DNA of 64,000 nucleotides from Cliona cf. orientalis (taxonomy: Eukaryota; Porifera; Demospongiae; Clionaida; Clionaidae), in assembly GCA_963930775.1 (NCBI GenBank), contig OZ005689.1, forward strand, positions 31,649,235 to 31,713,234. Direction: 5' to 3'. Shown here one piece after another: positions 1 to 11,500 of the stretch (positions within the stretch are counted from its first letter, which is position 1; each line of letters begins with the position of its first letter). Below the pieces are notes generated by a model. It had not been told where the DNA came from, did not search any database, and was given only the letters and a program-made list of their open reading frames with translations. The translations under genes and the position numbers were made by a program.

Positions 1-185
1 TACTGGAGTTGTAGGAGATGACTGCTTCAGGGCAAGGAACAGAAGTTCGCGATCCATCCCTCTGTCTACGCAGTACAGATCCTGTGGCTGTTGGCTGTGT
101 GTTCGTGGACATCACGGTGACAAGTTTGTTGTCCATCCATACGCTAGCAGAAACCTTGCCCCTCTGGAGCGTCTTCGATTCACCA

Positions 186-359
186 CTGTGGAGTATAGTT
201 TCCATGTGAGTTTCATGATGATTTTTGGTACTATTTGCGGGGGGGGGGGGGGGGGGGGGTGGGGGCGTGGGATACGGATTGAGGGAGAGGCCATCTACTA
301 TGCTGTTGTGTACAGTATGTATGCATGTTTATTTTATTTACACCCATTCATACACCTAC
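186..359 (-). other. intron of the piggyBac copy with a G-homopolymer
   Basis: GT/AG intron on the minus strand between exons 2 and 3. It contains an uninterrupted run of about 18-20 G (plus strand) around 240-259. Such runs are prone to length error in assemblies. Confidence 0.6.
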
Positions 360-1085
360 CGCTGTTTCAGGCCAGGGTTCTTGAAAGCCGGTGGGAACTC
401 CTTTCTGTCCTTCCTGGCTGTACCGCATCCGTAAATTCCATCTCTTTCAAGGTCTTCCAGGAGCTGATAGCTGGTGAAGAAGTTGTCGAAGAACACGTGG
501 TGATTCTTGTTCTTCAGATCTTTTGTCAACTTCTTCACCACGTGTGCCCCAAGTCCTTCTCTTCGCTCCTCTCCCTTGCCGGTGTATACATCAAATTGGC
601 TGAAGTAGCCGTTGGTACTATCTCCCAGTACCCACACTTTGATTCCACGCTTAGTTGGCTTCTTGGGCATGTATTGCTTGAGGCTGGAACGACCTTGAAA
701 CTTGATCATGGCCTCATCTACAGCTACCTCTTTAGATGGTTCATAGAGGGTTTTGAACTTGTCGCTGAGATGAGTGATCAAGGGTCGAACCTTGCCAAGC
801 CGATCGTGTGCTGGACCACCATGTGGAGCAAGATGGTTGTTGTCCACAAAGTGTAGGTACCGGGAGATTTCCCTGAAACGCCAGCGAGGAATCCTGTCTG
901 CGATTGGACCATATCACAGTCGCTGGTCTCGGCTCCAGTAATCGTCGAGCGATGGTAGATGGTTTACTCCCATCAAGATCGAGAAGCCAAAGAAAGCTTT
1001 TAGCTCATCCACAGTGATGGGTGTCCACGACTGGTTTTGCTGGTCGCCTATTACTTGTTTGGCGTAACGGTTACTCTCCCTTATT

Positions 1086-1134
1086 CTCAGAAGACGTGCA
1101 AGAAGATATATATATCTTCTTGAGGTCTTCTGAG
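1086..1134. repeat. near-perfect palindrome inside the piggyBac coding exon
   Basis: Left arm 1086-1110 and right arm 1111-1134 are reverse complements except for one mismatch and one indel, with no spacer. The reading frame changes across it: upstream codons read FELFFSEDLKK and downstream codons read ESNRYAKQV in another frame. The palindrome therefore appears to be an inverted duplication that broke the gene. Confidence 0.8.
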
Positions 1135-1277
1135 AAGAAGAGTTCGAAAACATCAATTGGTGCCTCAGGAATATCTGTAGTTGGACCAACTCTGGATGTA
1201 AAATCACGGATGGTGATCGATTGCAATTGATCTGTCCATGCAGTTGGCAACGGTCCTATACATTGAAATAGTGTGAG

Positions 1278-1280
<3 letters not shown>

Positions 1281-1313
<33 letters not shown>

Positions 1314-1420
1314 CGTGTGTGTGTGCGTATTTGTGTGCGTGTGTGTGTGTGTGTGTGTTCTATGTGTGCATGTGTATGTATGTATGTGTGTACATGCATG
1401 TGAGTCTGTGCATGTGTATG
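1281..1420. repeat. (GT)n microsatellite in intron
   Basis: Runs of GT/TG with a few GC interruptions, inside the first intron (1542-1256) of the piggyBac copy. Confidence 0.85.
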
Positions 1421-2100
1421 TACATTTGGGTGTGAGTGGGGGGAGGGGGTGGGGGATGCCAGTGTGTTGGCTTTTCATTCTTGTACTGAATAATTTCATG
1501 CATGCACATTTTGACATTCACTATCATTCCACCAGAACTAACCATTTGTGGATGGAGAAGTTGGGGGTGATGGGGGTGATGACGGTGGGGTGCTATCCAA
1601 ATCACCATTTGTAGTGTTTGGATCTAAGGCTGGGCCAGGGTCAGGGTTATCGGAGGGAGGGCTGAAAAAGCATTGACCACCCAGGTTGTCCACATCCATA
1701 TCATCATCACAGTCACTGTCAAACTCCAGGTCTGAAAATTCATCATCACTACCCTCCATTAGTGGCTCTTCTGGATCGTCCAGGTCGTCATCATCGTCAT
1801 GCAGGTTCTGTACTACCTCCTCAGCAGTCCACCTAGGTCTCTTAGTCATCTTGTTTCTTCTATCGAGTGTTTAGATTAGCTAGTTAGTGTCTAGGTTAGT
1901 AAGAGTGCCTTAGCCTATGCTAGTTTTATAGTAGTATGTTCTTGTCATGCATATTTTATTATTGAAATTTCATGTTCATTTTATAAAATATATACAATGA
2001 TAAGTAATATAAGCAGTACAGTCTAAAGTTACCTTAGCGATAGTCCGAGAATCCCTGCAAGTGTCGAAAAGAACGGCTCCACCTCCAGTGAGTTATCGCG

Positions 2101-2195
2101 ATTATAGCAAGTAATATTGCAGCTGACGCGAAAACGTGTCTATGGCGCTTCGCGCGCGTGACGCAATATTGCGTCTATGGCGTATAATCGGTTAA
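2101..2195 (-). mobile_element. 5' terminal region of the piggyBac element, ending at TTAA
   Basis: TTAA at 2192-2195 is followed on the minus strand by CCGATTATACGCC, a plausible piggyBac terminus upstream of the transposase start. Inside lie a 14-bp perfect palindrome, ACGCAATATTGCGT (2161-2174), and two copies of GTCTATGGCG (2138-2147, 2172-2181). The matching right end is outside the window, so the boundary is inferred. Confidence 0.55.
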
Positions 2196-2905
2196 TTTGG
2201 ATCAACCTCATAATAATTATACTGAACGTTATATTCCCACATCAGGAGTTTGGCCACACATCATGGCAGAGTTAGAAATAACAGCTGGTCATCGGACATT
2301 TTCCGACCAAATTGTTGAAATGACCGATGAAATTCCCCATGCAACTCCATAAAGTCTTATACTGTGTCCTAGCAATGTCCGACCAAAACATGAGCCTTAT
2401 TTCTAGCCCTGCATGGCATGCAGTGATTTCATAATTTTGATGGTGCGGCATACCAGTGATACCAGTAGGGTGCTGGTGGCTTCCTCTTACGCCCCCCCCC
2501 TCCCCCCCATCCCCTTTCTGTGCACTATAAGGACATGTCTTGGGCACAAATATAACCATAAAAAGGGAAAAAAACAAAAAAACACGAAATTCTCAGTGTT
2601 GTAAGAATGTTAAAAGTCCCAAAATATGAGGAATCCTGGGTAGAATAAGAACTGGAGAGATGTAGTTACGCATAATTATAGGCAGATACACAGTGGGCGG
2701 GCATGAGACTTCCAAAGGATATACTTTACATACTACATGACCAAGGAGTGATGACCCTTTACCATTTTGTTAAGTCTGGCTATTGGGGGAGGCCTGGTGG
2801 GTGTACACTAGACTGGGAGGCTGATACATTTCGCTTATATGACATTGTACATGTTCATTGAAAGAAGTTGTCTGTATGCATGCACATCACCGTGTGTTTT
2901 CTTTG
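2196..2905. other. no gene seen; spacer
   Basis: No open frame with recognisable similarity. There is a C-rich stretch at 2491-2508. A 3' splice site at 2913 introduces the next coding segment. Confidence 0.5.
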
Positions 2906-2913
2906 CCATTTAG

Positions 2914-4516
2914 GATACTCCCACGTCAAATAATGATAGTCTCAATGTGACAGTGGAGAGTGATGAAGAGACTGACAGTCTCAACGTGACAGTGGAGAGT
3001 AAATACTAATGATGGCTCCCTGTACGTTCCAACCCCTCAAAGAAAGGTTAGAGAGAGGATAGAAAATACGTCATTTATTCCATCAAGTATTTGCTTCATG
3101 GACTTGAAACAATTGAACAAGTTCATCAAGCAAGTGAATCAAATACGTTGTTGTGCCACACCTGGTTGTAAAGGTGCATTGTGTCCCATTCATGTGAAAA
3201 GCCTTGGGCTGGGTGGTGCTCTTTCTATCACCTATGCTTGTAATGGTTGTGCTAGTCAGTGGGCATTGTTTGAAACGTCATCTAAATACGAACTTGGCTG
3301 TGCTACCGAAATTGGTATTGCTGCGCAGGTGGCTTGCACGCATGTGACTTATTACAAGGTATTGAAGCATGCACTTGGGATTGAAGGAGTTAGTTGGCCA
3401 ATGTTTGACTCGACCATCAAGAGAATGTACCCTATTGTCAAAGAGATGGTCGATAAAATGTGCAGTGATGCAAAGGATGACATGCAACGCATGGACCAAT
3501 ATGAACTGGGTTCATGGAGTCGTGCCGTCACGTCCGCTGACGGCACGTGGATGACACGTGGTCATCACAGCAAGAATGCTACTTTCAGCATTCGAAATTA
3601 CTACAATGGAGCTCTTCTTTACCGCAAGCATCTCTGTCAGAAAGGCAGAGATGACATAATTGAAGAAGAGCTCTACCAGGGGACATCCAAGGGTGCCAAA
3701 GGCTATGCCGCACGCCTTACGTTCAAAAAAGCCAAGGTGGAAGGGATGAACATTGCCATTCAGTGGCAAGATGCCGACTCCTCCTCTGCTAAGGCAGTGA
3801 CAGACCACTTTCCCAATGCAGAGATCATGATCTGTGGTGGGCATGCCGGTAGGGCCCACAAGAAGCAGCTGGAAAAGCTGCAGAAAATCAAGTCCTTCAC
3901 TGTTGATTTAATAAGAAAGTATAAAGACACTTTTCCCTCTGTTGGCGACGTGGTCTGTCATTGCTCAAGGCACAAACAGGGATGTGGTTGCTTCTCCAAG
4001 GCGTTCATTGAAAAGGCTAGAAACTACTTTTTGCTAATTTTGTCGATGAGTGAATCTGCTGAAGAGTTTGCAACCAGGATGAAAGGATTGGCCAGACATG
4101 CCCGCGACGAGCACGATTGGGGATTTGGTAGGTGTGACTTTCACCAACTTCGAGTATGCAGCTGTGGCGAGTGTGAGGATGGAGAGGATCTGAAGTGCGA
4201 AGGAACAGACTATCACACAAGGCATGCACTGACATGTCCTTTCCACTCTCTGGCTTACGAAATTGAATGCCACGAGAGAGCAGAAATGGCTGAGCAGCTG
4301 GTTCACCCCATTCTTAAAACGGGGCATTCCAATTGGTTGGAGGCCTCCCACAATGTGTTCATTCGCTTCAGACCAAAGCACATTTACCTCGAGAGGCTAC
4401 ACTATGTGGTTTCAACCGAGCTGGCTCTGCTGCAATCCAACATGACATACATGTATGAGAAGCGTGGGCCACAATATCATTGGGTGGTTGAGTACGGTGG
4501 CCCGGAAGTGCAATGA
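2914..4516 (+). CDS. Mutator-like (DDE) transposase, one upstream frameshift
   Basis: An open frame from 3098 to 4516 (472 codons) belongs, in my reading, to the animal Mutator-like transposase group. The N-terminal part has a Cys cluster (CCATPGCKGALCPIH, then YACNGCASQW). The core shows DGTWMTRGHHSKN, then WQDADSSS and CGGHAGRAHKKQL, and later HSNWLEASHN. The Asp in DGTW, an Asp in DADS and the Glu in NWLEASHN are my candidates for the catalytic triad. His/Cys-rich segments (CHCSRHKQGCGC, CSCGECEDGEDLKC) lie between the second and third. Coding sequence extends upstream to a 3' splice site at 2913 and includes two copies of DSLNVTVES. One extra base near 3002 shifts the frame before NDGSLYVPTPQRK. 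Earlier exons are missing, so this is a 3' fragment of a larger element. Confidence 0.75.
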
Positions 4517-4845
4517 GCGCAATTGTGCTTCACAAGCCTCGAGTCCGGTTCCTTGCGCTTCGAGTCCGATTCCTTGCGCTTTGAGTCCGATACCTAGTGT
4601 TGCGCTCGCAGTCCTAGTTCTATTCTTGCGCTTCGACTTCCGGATTCTCGGATAGTTTGTCGATGCTTGCGCTTCGAGTCTGATTCTCAAGGCTTGAGCT
4701 TCAAGTCGGATTTCTTGCGCTTCAACTTCGAATCTCGTCCAGTCCATCAAAGCTTGAGCTTGGAGTTCGATTGTGGATTTTTGCATTTGAGTTCGATTCT
4801 TGGCAATTTTTCGCGTGGAGTCGTGACGGATGCGCATTGAGCCGC
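4517..4845 (-). repeat. terminal repeat array of the Mutator-like element (right end), also open as a minus-strand frame
   Basis: Degenerate tandem units of about 18-24 bp built on TTGCGCTTCGAGTCCGATTC. Read on the minus strand from 4837 they encode a repeated I-R/G-L-E-A-Q pattern. The same array occurs in the opposite orientation at 26700-26994. The similarity continues about 25 bp into the neighbouring coding sequence: the minus strand here gives LHFRATVL, matching LPFKATVV in the gene at 27000. This fits long terminal inverted repeats of one family. Confidence 0.7.
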
Positions 4846-4888
4846 TAAGCTATCACATGACAAGTATAGCGATCGTTATTTGGTAATA

Positions 4889-7397
4889 ATGGCGACCTTG
4901 GAATGTTTAGCACCAGTTGAGATCCCTCCTGGTGGAATGAACAGAAGGTTCTTGCTATAATGAAATTCAGGATTTTATAAAAATAGCTTGTTAATTTCCT
5001 CAGCCATTTGTTATCTCTGTCTCCTGTACAAATATCTGTGTTAGTGGATGGTTTTATGGATCAGTTAGTGGCCATTAAAGATGGAAAGGTACTGTAAGTA
5101 TATAATACTCCGCATGCATTATAATTATACCTTGCCAGGGTTTCATCCAGTGGAGGGACAGGGGGAAGCTTCCCCACCAAACTCCCTAGCTTCCCCCCAT
5201 CATAATATCACAATAAGTCACCAAATCAAATCACTAGTATTTTATCAAAAATTACCCGAAACAATCTGGAGGAATTCTCCTAAAATACGTCTCAAGGAAC
5301 TTTGAGTGCTAAATACGCCCACTCATTTATCGCGCTTCCACCCCAAATTTTTGTCGTTAGATGAAACCCTGCTTGCCACATATAGGCAAGTCATGATCAC
5401 TGACTGCGTATCCCGAGGTTATAATTGTATAATTATTGTACATATATAGATACCATCATGGAGACATGAAGCATACACAAGAAGCTGTAGGCACAGAAGT
5501 GAGCATGCATGCATGCATGCATGTGACATTGTATCATGTATAATTTTATAGCATTATAGCTATAATGTAGAGCTATAGATATATACATATGTGTACATAT
5601 GTTCTGATATTGATGTGATACTTAGTCATAATGATTTGAATTCTCAGATGCTCTGAAGTACACATTTTATGCCACCCAATTGTTGACAACAGCACAATTT
5701 AATGGCTTGTCATCTTATCTAGTTTCAAAGCTCTGTCAGCAAAATATGAAGGTATAATATTATTATATTAATGCACCAATTATAATATTATTATAAGTCT
5801 TGCATGATACTATTATTCAATGACATGCAGTTGTTTGGGTATGTTATGGATGTACTTTTGGCTGAAGCTGTAATACGCCTCATTGCAACATGTTGCAAAG
5901 TTGACCTAGAAAAGGTAGTGCATGCATGCTATTGCAAATAATTCTATCGTTAATAATTGTTAACTCACTTCCTCCTGGTAATTGTAACTTTTAAACTTAA
6001 AGGCTGAGAGGATGATGAGGAATTCATCAGAGGAACATTGTGGTAAAGAATCTAGGCAAGGTATATACACAATGTCATGCAATTTTAATGATTTATGAAT
6101 AATAATTAATTATTATGAGCAGAATCTGATCCAATTGAAGCCAACAGTGAACAAGAAATTCCTGAGACTACCTTATGTATGCCGTGCAAAATGCATGGCA
6201 TTGTGTTGTAATTATAATAACATAATTATAGCGATATAGTCTATTATATAAATACATGATTGTACATGTATATTATACACATGCAGTACCAATAATAATA
6301 GAAGTACACAAGGAAGAGTTACAAGCAGCAGCAAATTCATTCCAGGTAGTTATAGGAAGAGGTACATTTGGAACAGTCTATCGTGGTCAACTGAAACAAG
6401 AAGAGGTTGCTATTAAAGTATTGTATTCTTCTGAGGTATATAAAATATAAACATTTTGTGATAATGCATAATCATGATTGTTAGGATATAGCATCTAATT
6501 ACTCACCATGCAACTATATACTGTAGTCTGTATCTATAATACATATTAATAATATTATTATGGCACATCCCTGCAGACTGATCTACCCCTGTGCATGTTG
6601 CGATGCGTATTAATTGAAGTGTATAATTTCACAAGGTAAACTTGCATATCATTGATCATATGCATAACATGGTTACCATTAGGTTTAAGAAGTTAATTAA
6701 TTGGTATAGACTAAAATGGAATTATATTTATATGTCAAGCAGATTCCGACACTCAAATTTAATTTTCCTCCTTGGCTATTGCGAAGACCCCCCATCACTC
6801 ATTTACCCATATATGGTGAATATGTCACTCCATGTATGTCTTCGCAACAATATCATTACGATAAATTAGTTAATGTATTTGCATAATATAGGATTATATG
6901 CATACATGATACAATGCATCATCCTATTAATTATTATGTGCATGCATGCATGACTGAGCTATATTATCGTGTATTAATGCTATTATAATTCATGCATTGT
7001 AGTCCAAGTGTTCACTTACCTGGGATCAGCGAGCACATATTCTTCGTGGCACAGCCAGCGGCCTATCGTATTTACATTGCCATAATCCACCATTTATCCA
7101 CCAGTGTCTAAAATCGTAAGGAGTATTATAATACTGATAATTCATACAATATTAATTTTGTCAACCTGCATGCATGCATGTACAATTTTATTTTTTTTCA
7201 GTCAAAATATTCTTCTTGATGAGAACCTGAATGCCAAGGTGGCAGATTTTGGGTTAGGCATTCCACAGCCAATCCAGGTGGGATCAACTCAAGTAATCAC
7301 CACAAGTACATTTCTTCCAAGTAACTGGGGCTATTTAGCTCCAGAGTATTTTGATGTTCCAGTCGGTCCATATACTGATGTATATAGCTATGGTGTG
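4889..7397 (+). CDS. kinase gene 1: RLK/Pelle/IRAK-type kinase with altered catalytic loop (12 exons; C-lobe exon at 15614)
   Basis: Exons: 4889-4947, 5004-5088, 5450-5498, 5648-5751, 5831-5914, 6003-6060, 6123-6176, 6287-6435, 6577-6635, 6743-6833, 7003-7115, 7202-7397. All junctions are GT/AG and phases agree throughout. The start is [16 protein letters not shown]. Exons 2-7 encode a helical region of unknown function. Kinase signatures are the glycine loop [15 protein letters not shown] lysine, an alpha-C Glu in [22 protein letters not shown], and VADFGLG. The catalytic loop reads IHQCLKS where HRD/HQD is expected, so the catalytic Asp is Cys. The phospho-loop region ends YLAPEYF and YTDVYSYGV. 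The paralogue at 20515-26162 has IHQDIKS with an identical 113-bp exon. I infer a pseudokinase or a decaying copy. The exon following 7397 was not identified with confidence. Confidence 0.8.
5136..5371. mobile_element. 236-bp MITE in kinase 1 intron 2
   Basis: Ends CAGGGTTTCATC and GATGAAACCCTG are perfect 12-bp inverted repeats. CTTGC is repeated directly on both sides (5131-5135, 5372-5376). It lies between exons 2 and 3 of kinase gene 1. Superfamily not assigned. Confidence 0.7.
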
Positions 7398-7933
7398 GTA
7401 AGTTTATAATGCTGTATAACATCATTCTAATCAATTGCATGGTGATATAATATAGCTATAATCATGAATCATGCATGCAGTATCATAATGGCGGCTTGAA
7501 AGTATAATTAATGTCTTTGCATCAGTATAATATTTGCATGGTCCATATTATAATAATAATAATATTATTATACATATATTATACAGTCACCTTGGCAGAA
7601 GCAGCTTCAGAAGATGTACATTTCCAGGGGGCATACACATGCATGCACATAATATGCCCCCAGATCTGGCGTTTACACATTCCCCCTCCCCGACAAAAAC
7701 TCCTGTATATAGAATCCTGCCATTATTATAATAATAATATTATAATATAGGTGTGTTCGGTTGAGCGACGATTGAATGTGATGTGGTGGATGTATGTATG
7801 CGAACAATGCTCGCTTATTGCCGTGTTAACAGCTCATTAATGAGTGTATCGAATTAGGCCAGTGTTTTGTATCATAATTACCTTCGTGTAGCTACACATA
7901 CTCAACTTTAGCCACCTTGTATTATGAGAACTA
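7398..7933. other. kinase 1 intron sequence left of the large insertion
   Basis: AT-rich, with aataatattatt palindromes at 7550-7570 and 7726-7745. A possible acceptor at 7749-7750 is followed by VCSVERRLN and a stop after 28 codons. This resembles the paralogue only at the first two residues, so I do not call it an exon. Confidence 0.4.
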
Positions 7934-7944
7934 CACAGAAAAAA

Positions 7945-8215
7945 ATGGTGTGCTATTTTGGTGTTTGTCAATGTGCTGAAGTAGCACAGTACTGTGCTGT
8001 TTACTAATTCAGCACACATAGTGTGTTGTTTCATTTGAACATAGCACAGTAAGTGTGCTGTTTGACTATCCATCAGCACACAACTGTGTAGTTTTAAAAC
8101 AGGTGCTAATTAGCCTTATCTAGGTGTGTTAAATTGGGTGTGCTAAATGTACTGAAGTGTGCTGAAAATAACACTTTGTGCTAAATTAGCACAAAGTGTG
8201 CTGTTTCAATGACCA
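7945..8215. repeat. left subterminal repeat cluster of the CACAG element
   Basis: At least ten copies of TGTGCT or its complement AGCACA in both orientations, for example around 7945, 8014, 8042 and 8155-8200. Likely transposase-binding sites, as in other CACTA-type elements (inference). Confidence 0.65.
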
Positions 8216-8596
8216 TGAGCTATAATTGTGTGTCAAACTAAAGGGCCAGGAAATGGATCTGGCCAGAGTAGTACAATGTCATAATAATATTATTATAATT
8301 ATTATCCTGAATTTGCGTATATATCAATTTGAAAATGTCTAATGTCACTTATGTTGGTGACGTAACAGAGGTGTTAGAATCACGTCACACAAAATTTGAT
8401 AAGTGGCACTTCACCCTTTGTCGATATGAGCACTTGATCACCCGATTCTGATTCCACACACTAAAGTGAACTGGCAGGGATGTTGGTAAGGCCAGAGGAA
8501 GTATTGTCGTACTGTACATATCATGTATAATTCAAAAAATCATATTGACATACATGTACGTTACAATTATAATAATAATAATTATTATGATCGAGC

Positions 8597-11500
8597 TCAA
8601 TAAAAGAGGGTGTGCTTGGCCCAGTGATCCTTTTCTATTAAATATGAACTATGAGCATGTTGTTTGATATGAAGGACCCCATGACAATACAGCTGGGTGG
8701 ACAAACACACCAAGGAATTACTTGTAACATCAACACAGATTGCTCTCAAGTTATTCACAAAGTCACTGATACTCAGTTTGTTGGTTATGAAAATCTTGAA
8801 ATCTTGATAGACATATACATGTGCTATCTGGGCATAGACGAATGGCAGGTCTCCGTGCTCATTATTGGATGTTATGCGTATCACTGAGCCTCGCTTGTAT
8901 GTAGTACCATGAATCTTCACACCTTTACAACTGCATAATAATAATACACAATACAATGATCGTAAACATTGAACAGTGGACACATGTATACACACAGTGA
9001 CACACACACAACTGTCAATCGTACATGTACACACACACACACACACACATACACGTACACACACATATACATGTACACACACATACATTTGTTGGTAGTT
9101 GCCTAGCAACCAAAGTTTTTATAGGTAATTTGCTGGCTACGGAAAGGGGGTGGGTCATCATGAGTAGGCTAATGATGAACAGAGGTCACCTACCAACAAA
9201 TGAGTGATCTGACAGTAATTGGGCCCGGGGTGCATTCGACCATGCATCTCATGCACCCAACTACTGTCAGATAACCATTATTTGTACACACCTCAATAGT
9301 TCCAATGACTCTTTGCCTGATGGAGCCTCTCCACACAAGAAAAGAATTTCCTCCACATATTCATTCACTTCTGTCACTGATCCTACAAGTATGTACACAT
9401 ACATGTGTAGAATAAGGACAATATCAATACAACATTGTTCCTTTTACCTACCTGATATGACTTCATCTCCAGAGTAAAAGAAATTTGACACAGTTTGGCT
9501 GGGATGTATTGCTAGCTGGTGACATATCCACTGCTGATGGTGAATTGCTACAGTGAGTGGCACATTTCTGAACGATGATGATACAAATCGCTTGATTTGA
9601 GCATTTTTCGACTCAAATCGCATGCACCAGTGTTGCCTGAGTGGGCCAAACCTATAAAGAATAGTACATGTACATGTACATGTATATGACATTGTACATG
9701 TAATATTGATGAAGTAAAAACTGACATCAGTATTTGCTTTGGTAGATGGACCAGGTAATGCATCTTTGGTGTCACCGAAGCTCCATACAGACTCGTGAAA
9801 GCCTCCAGATACGTTTCTATCAGCCACCCGAGGTGAGTGGCATCATCTGTTGTCAGTTCAAAGGAGCATACAACACTGCAAATGTCCCACAGTAGCAGAA
9901 AACACTCCCAGTGATCATCATCATGGTCTACCAAATCACCAATGAACAAAGGAAGATGTCTGACTAGGGTCATCATCTGAGAAGCTATGAATGTTTACAT
10001 TATTATGTACATATTACTATTTACACATACTCAGAAAACCATTAATTTTATGTATTATATATTAGAAAATAAGACATGAATTAAAAATAAATTTTGTACT
10101 AGTCTCCCATACTACAGCCCATTTACTCTAGAAGAAGAAAGGATCTGGTCAAATTGATCACACTAATGCATCAGGTTGGAATGCCAATTTTGGTGAGTAT
10201 TAAATAGAAACAACCCATATATTGTGTGTGTACATGGTCTGGGCGTACACATGGAAGTACTAACTACAAATATATGCCTATGTATAGGGTACATGTAATT
10301 ACATTCCAATAATATCATGTGACTTACGCTTCAACCTGTTGGGACGCAGTATACGTGTATGTACATGTACATATACGCGTACCTCGATTGAGGATCGACA
10401 AGGAAGTTGACCCTTTGACCAGACCCTTTCTCGTGTGTGCTGGCATGTGCATAATGTGCATCATGACACATGTGCAATTTTGTTACGTACCTGATTGCTT
10501 AAAATGGAAGTCTGAATGAGAAGTTGACTCTCGACTGATTGGAGATGGTTTGGTGTCCACTTCTGAATAACCATAGTCGTGACTGCTGATAATATGGTTG
10601 AGGTCTCTGAGGCAGAATAGCTGGCACTTGTCAATTACATGATGAAGGAGATGATTGATGTGGTTTGACGCCACACCCTCAAACACTGTGTGCATAACAT
10701 CAAATGGAAGACATTTGGTAATGTCAAATCCAGTCAGGTCCTTGAGTGGGCTGGCACGGTTGATACCATACGTTGCAGAGTCATGACTTGCTCCTTCAGT
10801 TATCAGGTCAAGGTGATCACCATAGGTTGTCAAGTTTCGTTCAATAAACTCTGATGCATGAAACTAATTCAAACAGAGATACAGTGTATGTAACATTGTA
10901 CACACAATTTAAATATACATGTACATGTAGTTGTCAATACCTTGGACGACATATCTGGGAGTGTAGCCAAACATTGCCTGCACTTCCTCAGTGAGAACCC
11001 TACTCCTTCCTTGAAGCCACCGATGTAACAGCTAGCTGGTGTGTCACCACAGAAGCAAACAACTGCTCCATGAAGAACTACAGTCTCATCCCTCAATTTC
11101 AAGGAAAAACCTTCATCCTACAGTGTGTGTATGTAAGCTGATAAGGCAGAATACAAGTCCATGCGAACATACACATGCAGCTCTAATTAGAACCCACCTT
11201 TCCAAGGGTATTGATACTTGAAATGAAATTCTGGATCAATCCATATCGACGAATATCTGAATTTTTTGCGACTGAAATCAGTTGTATTGCTTGAAGTCGT
11301 GAACGAAATATAGGCCGAATATTCCCCAATGTGTAATAAAACACACCTGCAGTTGACATATATGTATTGTACATTAAACAGAATAACATAAACACTGTAT
11401 GCTACCATACCTAACTTGTGTTTTCCAGCTTTCGCGCCTAGGGGATTGGCTACTTCTATTTCATCATAGTACATGATGAACTGGAGAGCATCAGGATACT

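Larger units (their letters stand above)
1..1849 (-). pseudogene. piggyBac-family transposase (PGBD-like), frameshifted and with an internal stop; 3' end outside window
   Basis: Three exons read on the minus strand. Exon 1 (1849-1543) starts MTKRPRWTAEEV and is acidic, as in piggyBac N-termini. Its donor G|GTTAGT joins an acceptor at 1256/1255. Exon 2 (1255-360) holds the DDE domain: AVDEAMIKFQGR and FFDNFFTSYQLL carry two of the catalytic Asp positions of the family. Exon 3 (185 to beyond base 1) follows a 174-bp intron and continues with WMDNKLVTVMSTNT and a late CP..V.YN motif typical of piggyBac. Two breaks are visible. An in-frame TGA at 916-914 sits where the family has a basic residue (a CGA to TGA change would explain it). 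A frameshift coincides with a palindromic duplication at 1086-1134. The family cuts and pastes at TTAA. This copy looks inactive; the C-terminal zinc region cannot be seen. Confidence 0.9.

Noticed and set aside
1278-1614. Open frames of 79-109 codons over the GT/CA microsatellite
   Set aside because: They are the simple repeat read in several frames on both strands, inside an intron of the piggyBac copy.
7588-7660. Candidate kinase exon reading LAEAASEDVHFQGA
   Set aside because: The splice phase does not match exon 12, and there is no similarity to the paralogue's exon 14.
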